5,174 nucleotides of DNA from an uncultured Collinsella sp. (GCA_900548515.1 URKU01000117.1:1-5174); one strand, 5' to 3'; shown: positions 1 to 4,833, numbered from the stretch's first letter. Numbers and translations are program-made. The notes: generated by a model not told the origin, from the sequence alone.

Positions 1-365
1 TATTCGATCCTATCCATCCACTCGGCAGCGAGCACGAAGGTGAAGGCTTCGTCGGTGATAAAGATGCCGGGCGTAAGCTCGTCAATATGGTCGTAGGGTA
101 GGTTTTGGCCGAGAACGTGGCAGGTGACACCGTTGGTGCGAATTCGCTCGAAAGCAAATACTACGGAGATGTCGATAGTCTTGAGCATGGTGGACGGAAT
201 GCCGCAGTCGGTAAGTGCCTGCCGAATGCGCGCGATGCGTTGCTGGGTAGAGAGGTCCCGCACACCTATCTGGTAGTCGCGTTGTGCGACGGCTTGAACC
301 AGGTTCCGCGGTGCATGATGGACGAGCCACGCCGTTTTATGCGAAATGAGAACAGGAGTATCCAT
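1..365 (-). CDS. Hypothetical protein, possible AbiEi-like antitoxin / DUF559-type protein, N-terminal part (runs off left edge)
   Basis: An open frame runs leftward from an ATG at 365-363 for 121 codons without a stop and leaves the window at base 1, so the C-terminus is missing. A GAGAGG ribosome binding site lies six bases before the ATG, which supports this start. The protein begins MDTPVLISHKTAW. It continues with a helix-rich stretch (about residues 20-55), a strand-like IDISV (64-68), RIRTNGVTCHV (74-84) and GIFITDEAFTFVLAAEWM (100-117). The order 'SH-x-x-A near the start, hydrophobic strand, gv-x-x-H, then G-I-x-(I/V)-T and a helix ending in LA' recalls actinobacterial proteins annotated as type IV AbiEi-family antitoxins or DUF559 endonuclease-like proteins. 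That match comes from memory of the pattern, not from a search. Codon use looks native and evenly GC-rich. The coding status is fairly sure; the family is a guess. A lineage-specific hypothetical is the alternative. Confidence 0.62.
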   Translation of the reverse strand, partial: MDTPVLISHKTAWLVHHAPRNLVQAVAQRDYQIGVRDLSTQQRIARIRQALTDCGIPSTMLKTIDISVVFAFERIRTNGVTCHVLGQNLPYDHIDELTPGIFITDEAFTFVLAAEWMDRIE

Positions 366-591
366 TGGGGGCCTCTCGCTTCGAGCTGACACCAAACTCT
401 TATGTCCGTTGAGGTGGGGAAATATACCGGATGCAAGCAAATCGACTCATGCTCGGTGCGCGTCGTATGCAAACGTGTACATCACACTCCAAAAACGACA
501 TTTTTTGACATCTTTGGAGGGCGGTGTACATGTTTGAGATATGGGCTGGGATCGACCACGATGGGGGCGTGGCTGAATAGGAGGGATGTTC

Positions 592-616
592 AAATTTTGA
601 GCTTTGCTCAAAATTT
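592..616. repeat. Perfect 11-bp hairpin, AT-rich
   Basis: Bases 592-602 (AAATTTTGAGC) pair without mismatch with 606-616 around a TTT loop. It is the first of three adjacent perfect hairpins between the left-hand gene and the orphan tRNA fragment. No run of T follows on either strand, so it is not a convincing terminator by itself. It may be a dispersed palindromic repeat unit or a protein binding site. Confidence 0.75.
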
Positions 617-619
617 ATC

Positions 620-639
620 CGGTCGGCTTACGCCGACCG
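620..639. repeat. Perfect 8-bp hairpin, GC-rich
   Basis: CGGTCGGC (620-627) pairs perfectly with GCCGACCG (632-639) around a TTAC loop. It lies only three bases after the preceding hairpin. No T-tract follows, so its function is unknown. Confidence 0.75.
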
Positions 640-649
640 CGCTGCGCTA

Positions 650-676
650 AAAACGCGCCACGGGCGCGTTTTCTTT
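650..676. terminator. Bidirectional intrinsic-terminator-like hairpin
   Basis: AAAACGCGCC (650-659) pairs perfectly with GGCGCGTTTT (663-672) around an ACG loop. On the plus strand TTTTCTTT ends the structure. On the minus strand the other arm ends in a run of T, so it could stop transcription either way. An alternative fold uses GGGCGCG (662-668) with CGCGCCC (683-689) and would compete with this hairpin. No gene on either strand obviously ends here, so it may be part of the repeat block and not a dedicated terminator. Confidence 0.5.
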
Positions 677-693
677 ACGCGTCGCGCCCTGGC

Positions 694-718
694 GGGTTCG
701 AATCCCTCCTCCTCCGCC
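694..718 (+). pseudogene. Orphan serine-tRNA 3' fragment (T arm plus acceptor end), possible att scar
   Basis: These 25 bases carry the T loop TTCGAAT, the 3' side of the T stem, an acceptor 3' strand CTCCTCC, discriminator G and CC. They are identical to the 3' end of the intact Ser-CGA tRNA gene on the opposite strand (785-809). The match stops exactly at the CC: base 719 is G, not the A of CCA. No functional tRNA body precedes it, because the T stem has a C/T mismatch (693/707) and no anticodon arm can be found. Tyrosine recombinases commonly use this part of a tRNA as their crossover site, so a recombination scar is a natural reading. A decayed or disrupted tRNA gene is the alternative. 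Confidence 0.7.
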
Positions 719-740
719 GTATTTGCTTGTTAGAGACTCA

Positions 741-772
741 AAACAAAAAAAGCTCCCATTCTCGGGAGCTTT
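741..772 (-). terminator. Intrinsic terminator of tRNA-Ser(CGA)
   Basis: On the minus strand AAAGCTCCC (772-764) pairs with GGGAGCTTT (757-749) around a six-base loop, followed by TTTTGTTTT. It begins 12 bases beyond the encoded CCA of the Ser-CGA gene, a textbook position for a tRNA terminator. Confidence 0.88.
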
Positions 773-783
773 CTCAACCAAAA

Positions 784-874
784 TGGCGGAGGAGGAGGGA
801 TTCGAACCCTCGTGACCTTATACAGGCCAAACGGTTTTCGAGACCGCCGCATTCAACCACTCTGCCACCCCTCC
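784..874 (-). tRNA. tRNA-Ser (anticodon CGA)
   Basis: The gene is 91 bases with encoded CCA and reads from 874 to 784. Acceptor GGAGGGG pairs with CTCCTCC (one G-T wobble), with discriminator G as usual for serine tRNAs. The D arm starts GGCAGAGTGG. The anticodon stem GCGGT/ACCGT encloses loop CTCGAAA, giving anticodon CGA, which reads codon UCG. A long variable arm typical of class II tRNAs follows, and then the T arm GAGGG-TTCGAAT-CCCTC. It lies directly downstream of tRNA-Ser(GGA), separated by a terminator hairpin. No promoter of its own is visible in the 48 bases between the two genes. Confidence 0.96.
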
Positions 875-883
875 GCGTGGGGT

Positions 884-913
884 AAAAACAAAGCAGGCTC
901 GAAGGCCTGCTTT
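884..913 (-). terminator. Intrinsic terminator between the two serine tRNA genes
   Basis: On the minus strand AAAGCAGGC (913-905) pairs perfectly with GCCTGCTTT (898-890) around a six-base loop, followed by GTTTTT. It starts ten bases after the CCA of tRNA-Ser(GGA) and ends ten bases before tRNA-Ser(CGA). It should end the Ser-GGA transcript. The Ser-CGA gene would then need readthrough, or a promoter that I cannot see. Confidence 0.85.
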
Positions 914-922
914 GGAATTAAC

Positions 923-1013
923 TGGCGGAGAGTCAGGGATTTGAACCCTGGAGACGCTTTTGACGCCTACACGATTTCCAATCGTGCTCCTTCGGCCACT
1001 CGGACAACTCTCC
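923..1013 (-). tRNA. tRNA-Ser (anticodon GGA)
   Basis: The gene is 91 bases with encoded CCA and reads from 1013 to 923. Acceptor GGAGAGT pairs with ACTCTCC, followed by discriminator G. The D arm GTCCGAGTGGCC is canonical. Anticodon stem CACGA/TCGTG encloses TTGGAAA, giving anticodon GGA, which reads UCC and UCU. A long GC-rich variable arm and the T arm CAGGG-TTCAAAT-CCCTG complete a class II serine tRNA. A promoter sits just upstream at 1030-1058 and a terminator just downstream. Confidence 0.97.
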
Positions 1014-1029
1014 GTTAAATGCGAAAGTC

Positions 1030-1058
1030 AGTATACACGAGGAATCGCAAAGTGCAAA
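1030..1058 (-). promoter_or_regulatory. Sigma70-type promoter for tRNA-Ser(GGA)
   Basis: Reading the minus strand, -10 TATACT (1035-1030) matches five of six consensus bases. A weak -35, TTTGCA (1058-1053), lies 17 bases upstream; TTGCAC with 16 bases is an alternative. Transcription would begin near 1023, about ten bases before the mature tRNA 5' end, which fits a stable-RNA promoter. Confidence 0.6.
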
Positions 1059-1417
1059 CAGAAAAGTTGGCATTTTTTAAAACGCTTGGCCGCGCTTGGC
1101 CGTGCTTGGCGCTGCAGTGGGGCTTGAGGTGCCAAAAAACGGCTTCCGACCAGCGTGGTTGATCAACTCAATTGTTCAAAAAAGGGTATTCATAAGCGAC
1201 TCGGCAATGAATTTAAAAATCTTTGGGTGGTGCTGTGGGCCACTGGTATGCATTTTGCGACCACAGCCTTGTGCCCGTTGACCTGCGGCTTGGCTCTGCT
1301 TGTCCCCACGGCACCGTATCTTGTCAACAGATCCGTCAAGCTTTTGGTCAGCATTTGGTTGGAATGCGCATGAAACGTCGTGTGAGTATGGGCATATGTG
1401 GAGGTCATGAGGTTGTA
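1059..1417. other. Intergenic region between divergent tRNA and rpsF transcription units
   Basis: This stretch has no open frame with a convincing ribosome binding site and protein-like composition. It is less GC-rich and less periodic than the operon to the right. It contains a threefold 10-bp repeat (1083-1112), an inverted TTGGCA/TGCCAA pair (1066-1071 and 1130-1135), a GTTGATCAAC palindrome near 1157-1166, and a CTGTGG/CCACAG inverted pair near 1233-1267. A 25-codon frame from ATG 1371 is too short to support as a gene. The region probably serves upstream regulation of rpsF, but nothing specific can be assigned. Confidence 0.55.
1083..1112. repeat. Threefold 10-bp tandem repeat
   Basis: CGCTTGGCCG occurs twice in tandem (1083-1092, 1093-1102), followed by the variant TGCTTGGCGC (1103-1112). 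The period of ten bases is close to one DNA helical turn. The repeats lie about 50 bases upstream of the tRNA-Ser(GGA) promoter -10 and about 320 bases upstream of the rpsF promoter. Confidence 0.7.
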
Positions 1418-1428
1418 GCTGCATATTC

Positions 1429-1457
1429 TTGCAGCCTAGGAGGTTGAAAGATATTAT
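1429..1457 (+). promoter_or_regulatory. Sigma70-type promoter of the rpsF operon
   Basis: A -35 TTGCAG (1429-1434) and a -10 TATTAT (1452-1457, five of six consensus bases) are separated by exactly 17 bases. Transcription should start near 1464, giving a leader of about 65 bases before rpsF. An interrupted palindrome (1418-1435) overlaps the -35. Confidence 0.72.
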
Positions 1458-1473
1458 TACCAAGTCTTTTCCT

Positions 1474-1502
1474 GCTTCAGGCGCACCTTCACGACCTGAA
1501 GC
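1474..1502 (+). promoter_or_regulatory. rpsF leader hairpin, candidate S6:S18 autoregulatory element
   Basis: GCTTCAGG (1474-1481) pairs with CCTGAAGC (1495-1502). Two more pairs (1482-1493 and 1483-1492) extend the stem past a bulged A at 1494 and leave the loop CACCTTCA. It lies in the predicted rpsF 5' leader, ending 26 bases before the start codon. In many bacteria the S6:S18 complex represses its own mRNA through a structured leader, so this is a reasonable candidate by position. I have not matched it to the published consensus. It could be a simple stabilising stem. Confidence 0.5.
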
Positions 1503-1528
1503 CACATTTGCCCAGAGGAGGTGACAAT

Positions 1529-1822
1529 ATGAAGGCTTATGAACTGCTGTTCTTTGTTGACCCGTCGCTCGACCCCGAGACTCGTCTCGCTGTTATGAAG
1601 CGTATCGATACCACGATCGCTGAGGGCGCTGGCAAGGTCGACTCCGTTGACGAGTGGGGCAAGCGCAAGCTCGCCTACGAGATCAACGACCTCACCGATG
1701 GTGACTACACCCTCATCAACTTCCACGCAGATCCTACCCAGATCGCCGAGCTTGATCGCGTCCTGCGCATCACCGACGCTGTGGTCCGCCACATGATCGT
1801 CCGTCGCGACGACCAGGAGTAA
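1529..1822 (+). CDS. rpsF: 30S ribosomal protein S6
   Basis: The product is 97 residues, in the normal range for S6. S6 binds 16S rRNA in the platform of the small subunit as a partner of S18. The protein starts MKAYELLFFVDPSL, the usual first strand of its ferredoxin-like fold, and carries the family motif WGKRKLAYEI at 43-52. It ends with the helix/strand LRITDAVVRHMIVR near 80-93. The start at ATG 1529 is set by AGGAGGTGA (1516-1524), an almost perfect ribosome binding site; an in-frame TTG at 1508 would place that site inside the gene and is rejected. It is the first gene of the rpsF-ssb-rpsR-rplI operon, driven by the promoter at 1429-1457, and 48 bases separate it from ssb. Confidence 0.97.
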   Translation: MKAYELLFFVDPSLDPETRLAVMKRIDTTIAEGAGKVDSVDEWGKRKLAYEINDLTDGDYTLINFHADPTQIAELDRVLRITDAVVRHMIVRRDDQE

Positions 1823-1870
1823 GACTGTCGTTTTGGACTGGGCTTGTGCCCCAAGAGGAAGTAGTGAGTT

Positions 1871-2323
1871 ATGAGCATCAATCGAGTGAACATCACCGGT
1901 AACCTCACGCGTGATCCCGAGCTGCGCGCCACCGCTGGCGGAACCCAGGTTCTGTCCTTTGGCGTCGCCGTGAACGATCGTCGCCGCAACCCGCAGACTG
2001 GCGAGTGGGAGGACTATCCCAACTTTGTCGACTGCACTATGTTCGGCACGCGCGCCGAGGCCGTGAGCCGTTTCCTGGCAAAGGGAAACAAGGTTGCGAT
2101 CGAGGGCAAGCTGCGCTACAGCTCTTGGGAGCGCGACGGCCAGCGCCGGAGCAAGCTTGAGGTCATCGTCGATGAGATCGAGTTTATGAGCTCCCGTGGT
2201 GGCCAGGGTGGCTACGATCAGGGCGGTTACGCCCCCGCAGCCCCCGCGCCCGCAGCACGTCCTGCCGCACCGGTGGCTACGCCGCCCGCGGTCGACGTCT
2301 ACGATGAGGACATCCCGTTTTAA
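1871..2323 (+). CDS. ssb: Single-stranded DNA-binding protein
   Basis: The product is 150 residues and coats single-stranded DNA during replication, repair and recombination. The OB fold occupies about residues 1-106, beginning MSINRVNITGNLTRDPELR, with GGTQVLSFGVAVND near 23-36 and the FVDCTMFGTRAE segment near 52-63. Residues 107-144 form a flexible linker rich in Gly, Ala and Pro. The last six residues, DEDIPF, are the acidic tip that recruits partner proteins, so the C-terminus is complete. A GAGGAA ribosome binding site (1855-1860) lies about 10-12 bases before the ATG, somewhat far. The position between rpsF and rpsR is the classic one and ties SSB supply to ribosome synthesis. No sign of transfer or damage. 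Confidence 0.97.
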   Translation: MSINRVNITGNLTRDPELRATAGGTQVLSFGVAVNDRRRNPQTGEWEDYPNFVDCTMFGTRAEAVSRFLAKGNKVAIEGKLRYSSWERDGQRRSKLEVIVDEIEFMSSRGGQGGYDQGGYAPAAPAPAARPAAPVATPPAVDVYDEDIPF

Positions 2324-2350
2324 GGGCTGTTCACCTATTTTTGAGTGAGA

Positions 2351-2376
2351 GGCGGCTTTGGTTCGCCGAAGTTGCC
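2351..2376 (+). promoter_or_regulatory. UUCG-capped hairpin in the ssb-rpsR intergenic spacer
   Basis: GGCGGCTTTGG (2351-2361) pairs along its whole length with CCGAAGTTGCC (2366-2376), three of the pairs being G-T, and closes on a TTCG tetraloop. No T-tract follows, so it is not an intrinsic terminator. It ends four bases before the rpsR ribosome binding site (2381-2387). It could affect rpsR translation or block mRNA decay or processing; which one cannot be seen. Confidence 0.65.
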
Positions 2377-2395
2377 AAACGAAAGGTATTTTGAC

Positions 2396-2662
2396 ATGGC
2401 TAATGATTTTTCTGCACGTCAGCCGCGTCGTAAGTACTGCCAGTTCTGCAAGGAGAACACTGAGTTCATCGACTATAAGGACACTCAGCTTCTCCGTAAG
2501 TACATGACCGACCGTGGCAAGATCAAGCCCCGTCGCGTCACTGGCGCTTGCACGCAGCATCAGCATGACATCGCCAACGCCATCAAGCGCGCCCGCGAGA
2601 TGGCTCTCCTGCCGTACACCGTCCCCGTGGTTTCCTCTCGTGGCAACCGCGACCGCGGCTAA
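2396..2662 (+). CDS. rpsR: 30S ribosomal protein S18
   Basis: The product is 88 residues, close to the usual S18 length of about 75-90. S18 pairs with S6 on the small-subunit platform. The start MANDFSARQPRRKYCQFC is set by GAAAGGT (2381-2387) nine bases before ATG 2396; an upstream in-frame GTG at 2345 would run through the intergenic hairpin and is rejected. The family core IDYKDTQLLRKYMTDRGKI spans 25-43 and RRVTGAC spans 46-52, followed by a helix ending REMALLPYT. Cys15, Cys18, Cys52 and His55 make a CxxC/CxxH set, as in the zinc-binding (C+) form of S18; zinc binding is inferred. It is the third gene of the operon, 15 bases before rplI. Confidence 0.97.
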   Translation: MANDFSARQPRRKYCQFCKENTEFIDYKDTQLLRKYMTDRGKIKPRRVTGACTQHQHDIANAIKRAREMALLPYTVPVVSSRGNRDRG

Positions 2663-2677
2663 GAAGGGAGACGCATC

Positions 2678-3217
2678 ATGAAGGTTATTCTTCTCGATGA
2701 GATCAAGGGCAAGGGCGGCGAGGGTGACGTCGTAGAGGTCGCTCAGGGTTACGCTGAGAACTTCCTGTTCCCCAAGAAGCTCGCTGTTGCCGCCACCAAG
2801 GGCAACCTCAAGCAGCTTGACGAGCGTCGCAACAACATCGCCAAGCGCGAGGCCGTCCGTCTGGCTACCGCCAACGAGACCAAGGCTGCCTTCGAGGGCA
2901 AGACGGTCACCGTTGACGTCAAGGTCGGCGACGAGGGCATCCTCTTTGGCTCCGTTACCGCCGCTATGATCGCTGACGCCATCAAGGCTCAGCTCGGTAT
3001 GGACATCGACCGCAAGCGCGTCGAGCTCGGTAAGCCCATCAAGGTTGCCGGTGCCCACACCGTTGCCATCTCGCTGTACCGCGAGATCAAGGCCGAGGTT
3101 GTCGTTCTCGTTGGCGTTACCGCCGAGGAGCTCGCTGCCGAGGCTGAGGTCGAGGAGGCCGCTGAGGTCGCCGAGGCCGAGACCGCTGAGGTCGAGACTG
3201 AGGCTGCTGCCGAGTAG
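2678..3217 (+). CDS. rplI: 50S ribosomal protein L9 with acidic C-terminal extension
   Basis: L9 binds 23S rRNA near the L1 stalk and helps keep the reading frame. The N-terminal rRNA-binding domain begins MKVILLDEIKGKGGEGDVVEVAQGYAENFLFP (residues 1-32, the family signature). A long connecting helix (about 40-75) and the C-terminal globular domain, with GSVTAAMIADAI near 91-102, end near residue 148. The usual family length is about 150; this protein has 179 residues. The extra 31 residues (149-179) are 13 Glu and 12 Ala with no basic residue, probably a disordered or helical acidic tail. AGGGAG (2665-2670) seven bases before ATG 2678 supports the start. It is the last gene of the operon, followed by a strong terminator. 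Confidence 0.96.
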   Translation: MKVILLDEIKGKGGEGDVVEVAQGYAENFLFPKKLAVAATKGNLKQLDERRNNIAKREAVRLATANETKAAFEGKTVTVDVKVGDEGILFGSVTAAMIADAIKAQLGMDIDRKRVELGKPIKVAGAHTVAISLYREIKAEVVVLVGVTAEELAAEAEVEEAAEVAEAETAEVETEAAAE

Positions 3218-3249
3218 CATTTGCTGCAACGCAACAATCTTGTTCTAAG

Positions 3250-3286
3250 AAGGGCGCTCTGGGAGACCAGGGCGCCCTTTTGTTTT
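3250..3286 (+). terminator. Strong intrinsic terminator of the rpsF-ssb-rpsR-rplI operon
   Basis: A 13-bp stem (3250-3262 with 3267-3279, one G-T pair) closes on a GAGA tetraloop of the stable GNRA class and runs into TTTTGTTTT (3278-3286). It starts 33 bases after the rplI stop and separates the ribosomal operon from dnaB. Confidence 0.93.
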
Positions 3287-3399
3287 CTACGCTTGGCGAG
3301 CGCCATGGCATGCGTTGTGGTGAAGTCCCAAATGCGGGACCGTTCATCCGTTTCGTTCGGTGATGATTGCCGGGGCGCGGCCCGTTTTGGGACCGTGGC

Positions 3400-3408
3400 T
3401 GATACTAT
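3400..3408 (+). promoter_or_regulatory. Possible extended -10 promoter for dnaB
   Basis: TG-A-TACTAT (3400-3408) fits an extended -10 element with four of six core matches. It lies about 34 bases before the dnaB start. No acceptable -35 is visible at the right distance, so this is tentative. A promoter is expected in this gap because the strong rplI terminator precedes it. Confidence 0.32.
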
Positions 3409-3441
3409 GGATGCTCGCAAGCGATATGAATGAGGATGCTC

Positions 3442-4833
3442 ATGGCATATGACGAAAGGGAGACGGGGCTGACGGTCGAGGACCGTGGCTCCAAGTTGGG
3501 TCTCCCTCAAAACCAAGATGCAGAGGCCAATGTACTGGCCGCTATGCTGCTGTCACCCGAGGTGGTCGAGGAGGCCCAGGTCGAGCTGCAGCCCGATGAC
3601 TTCTACCGGCCCATTCATAAGACCATCTACACCGCGATGGTCGATATGTACAACAGCCGCATTCCCATCGACTCTATCTCGCTGATCGATTACCTGCGCA
3701 GCATCAACAAGCTTGATGCCGTGGGCGGCGAGGCCTACATTTTGGAGCTGATGGGTCAGACCCTGTCGCTCGTGAACTGGCAGCACCATGCCGCCATCGT
3801 CCGTCGCGACTCGATGCTGCGCGAGCTGATCGGTGCCACCAACGAGATCAACGCGCTGGCCTATAACGCCCCTACCGACACCAAAGAGGTCGTGGAGCTG
3901 GCCGAGAGCAAGCTGCTCAAGGTCACGGCGCGCGAGGTCAAGTCGAGCTATAAGACACTGACCGAGTTTATGGTTGAGGCCTATAACGAGGCAGAGGAAG
4001 TGTGTAAGGCCGGTGGACAGGCCGCGGGCGTGCCCACCGGCTTCCCGTCGCTCGACCGCATGCTCATGGGTTTCCGCGAGGGCCAGCTCATCATTATCGG
4101 CGCCCGCCCTGCCGTGGGTAAGACGTCGTTCGCTCTGAACCTGGCGCTGAATGCCGCCGCTGCGGGCTATACCGTCGGCTTCTTTTCGCTGGAGATGTCG
4201 GGCAAGGAAATTGCCCAGCGCCTGATTTGCGCCTACGCCATGATTTCAATCAGCGACTTCCGTACGGGCCGCATTAGCCCCGAGCAGTGGGCCAATATCA
4301 ACGAGGCCACGCAGACCTTGTCTAAGCTCGACATTCTGATTGACGATACGCCCGGCACCACGGTGACCGAGATCCGCGCCAAGAGCCGCCGCATGCTCCA
4401 CAACAAGGAGAAGGCCATCATCATCCTGGACTACCTGCAGCTGGTGAGTCCTCCGCCGGGGCGTCGCTCCGAGAGTCGTACCGTCGAGGTCTCCGAGATG
4501 TCGCGTGGTCTGAAGATCATGGCCAAGGAGCTCAAGATCCCGCTCATCGCGCTGTCACAGCTCTCGCGTCAGGTCGAGTCCCGTACCGGCAAGCGCCCGC
4601 AGCTGTCCGACCTGCGTGAATCGGGCTCCATCGAGCAGGACGCCGACATCGTTATGTTCTTGGACCGCTCCGCCGATGAGGCCGAGGCCTCGCGTGACGA
4701 TCGACCCGACGAGGGCGTTACGCGTATCGTCGTGGCCAAGAACCGTTCGGGCCCGATCGGTGACGTCGACCTGATGTTCCTGCCGGCATCCACCAAGTTC
4801 TATGAGCTTGATGGGGCGCATACCGAGGAGTAG
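3442..4833 (+). CDS. dnaB: Replicative DNA helicase DnaB
   Basis: The product is 463 residues and is the hexameric 5'-3' helicase that unwinds DNA at the replication fork and contacts primase. The N-terminal DnaB domain spans about residues 15-120 (QNQDAEANVLAAMLL at its start), a linker helix follows near 155-180, and the RecA-like motor domain runs from about 187 to the end. Walker A GARPAVGKT is at 220-228, catalytic Glu251 lies in FFSLEM, Walker B ILDYLQL is at 328-334, sensor Gln373 lies in LSQLSR, DLRESG spans 390-395, and KNR at 433-435 carries the likely arginine finger. All key residues are present and no intein interrupts the motor. ATG 3442 is preferred because TGAGGA (3431-3436) lies five bases before it; in-frame ATGs at 3430 and 3436 lack such a site and would add two to four residues. 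Confidence 0.97.
   Translation: MAYDERETGLTVEDRGSKLGLPQNQDAEANVLAAMLLSPEVVEEAQVELQPDDFYRPIHKTIYTAMVDMYNSRIPIDSISLIDYLRSINKLDAVGGEAYILELMGQTLSLVNWQHHAAIVRRDSMLRELIGATNEINALAYNAPTDTKEVVELAESKLLKVTAREVKSSYKTLTEFMVEAYNEAEEVCKAGGQAAGVPTGFPSLDRMLMGFREGQLIIIGARPAVGKTSFALNLALNAAAAGYTVGFFSLEMSGKEIAQRLICAYAMISISDFRTGRISPEQWANINEATQTLSKLDILIDDTPGTTVTEIRAKSRRMLHNKEKAIIILDYLQLVSPPPGRRSESRTVEVSEMSRGLKIMAKELKIPLIALSQLSRQVESRTGKRPQLSDLRESGSIEQDADIVMFLDRSADEAEASRDDRPDEGVTRIVVAKNRSGPIGDVDLMFLPASTKFYELDGAHTEE

Noticed and set aside
421..449. Minus-strand TATATT at 426-421 as promoter of the left-hand gene
   Set aside because: The -10 is fair, but no -35 or extended -10 element lies at the proper distance, so it is not annotated.
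505..533. TTGACA at 505-510 as a plus-strand promoter leading into the hairpin region
   Set aside because: The -35 is perfect but no acceptable -10 follows at 16-18 bases (TACATG or ACATGT only).
592..689. CRISPR array or integron attC site
   Set aside because: The three hairpins differ from one another, there are no equal direct repeats with spacers, and no attC core sites are visible.
604..1018. Plus-strand open frames across the tRNA genes
   Set aside because: They read through two clear tRNA genes and terminators in antisense and have no ribosome binding sites.
1371..1448. 25-codon frame MKRRVSMGIC... before the rpsF promoter
   Set aside because: It has only a weak ribosome binding site, overlaps the promoter elements and shows no recognisable feature, so it cannot be supported as a gene or leader peptide.
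1508..1528. N-terminal extension of rpsF from a TTG start
   Set aside because: The near-perfect ribosome binding site lies inside the extension and points to ATG 1529, where the S6 family begins.
2345..2395. N-terminal extension of rpsR from a GTG start
   Set aside because: It would translate the intergenic hairpin, lacks a good ribosome binding site and adds residues not found in S18.
1457..3229. A 590-codon minus-strand open frame antisense to rpsF, ssb, rpsR and rplI
   Set aside because: It is the shadow of four well-identified genes: the Leu/Gly/Asp/Val-rich repetitive composition is what antisense reading of GC-rich codons gives, and it has no recognisable domain.
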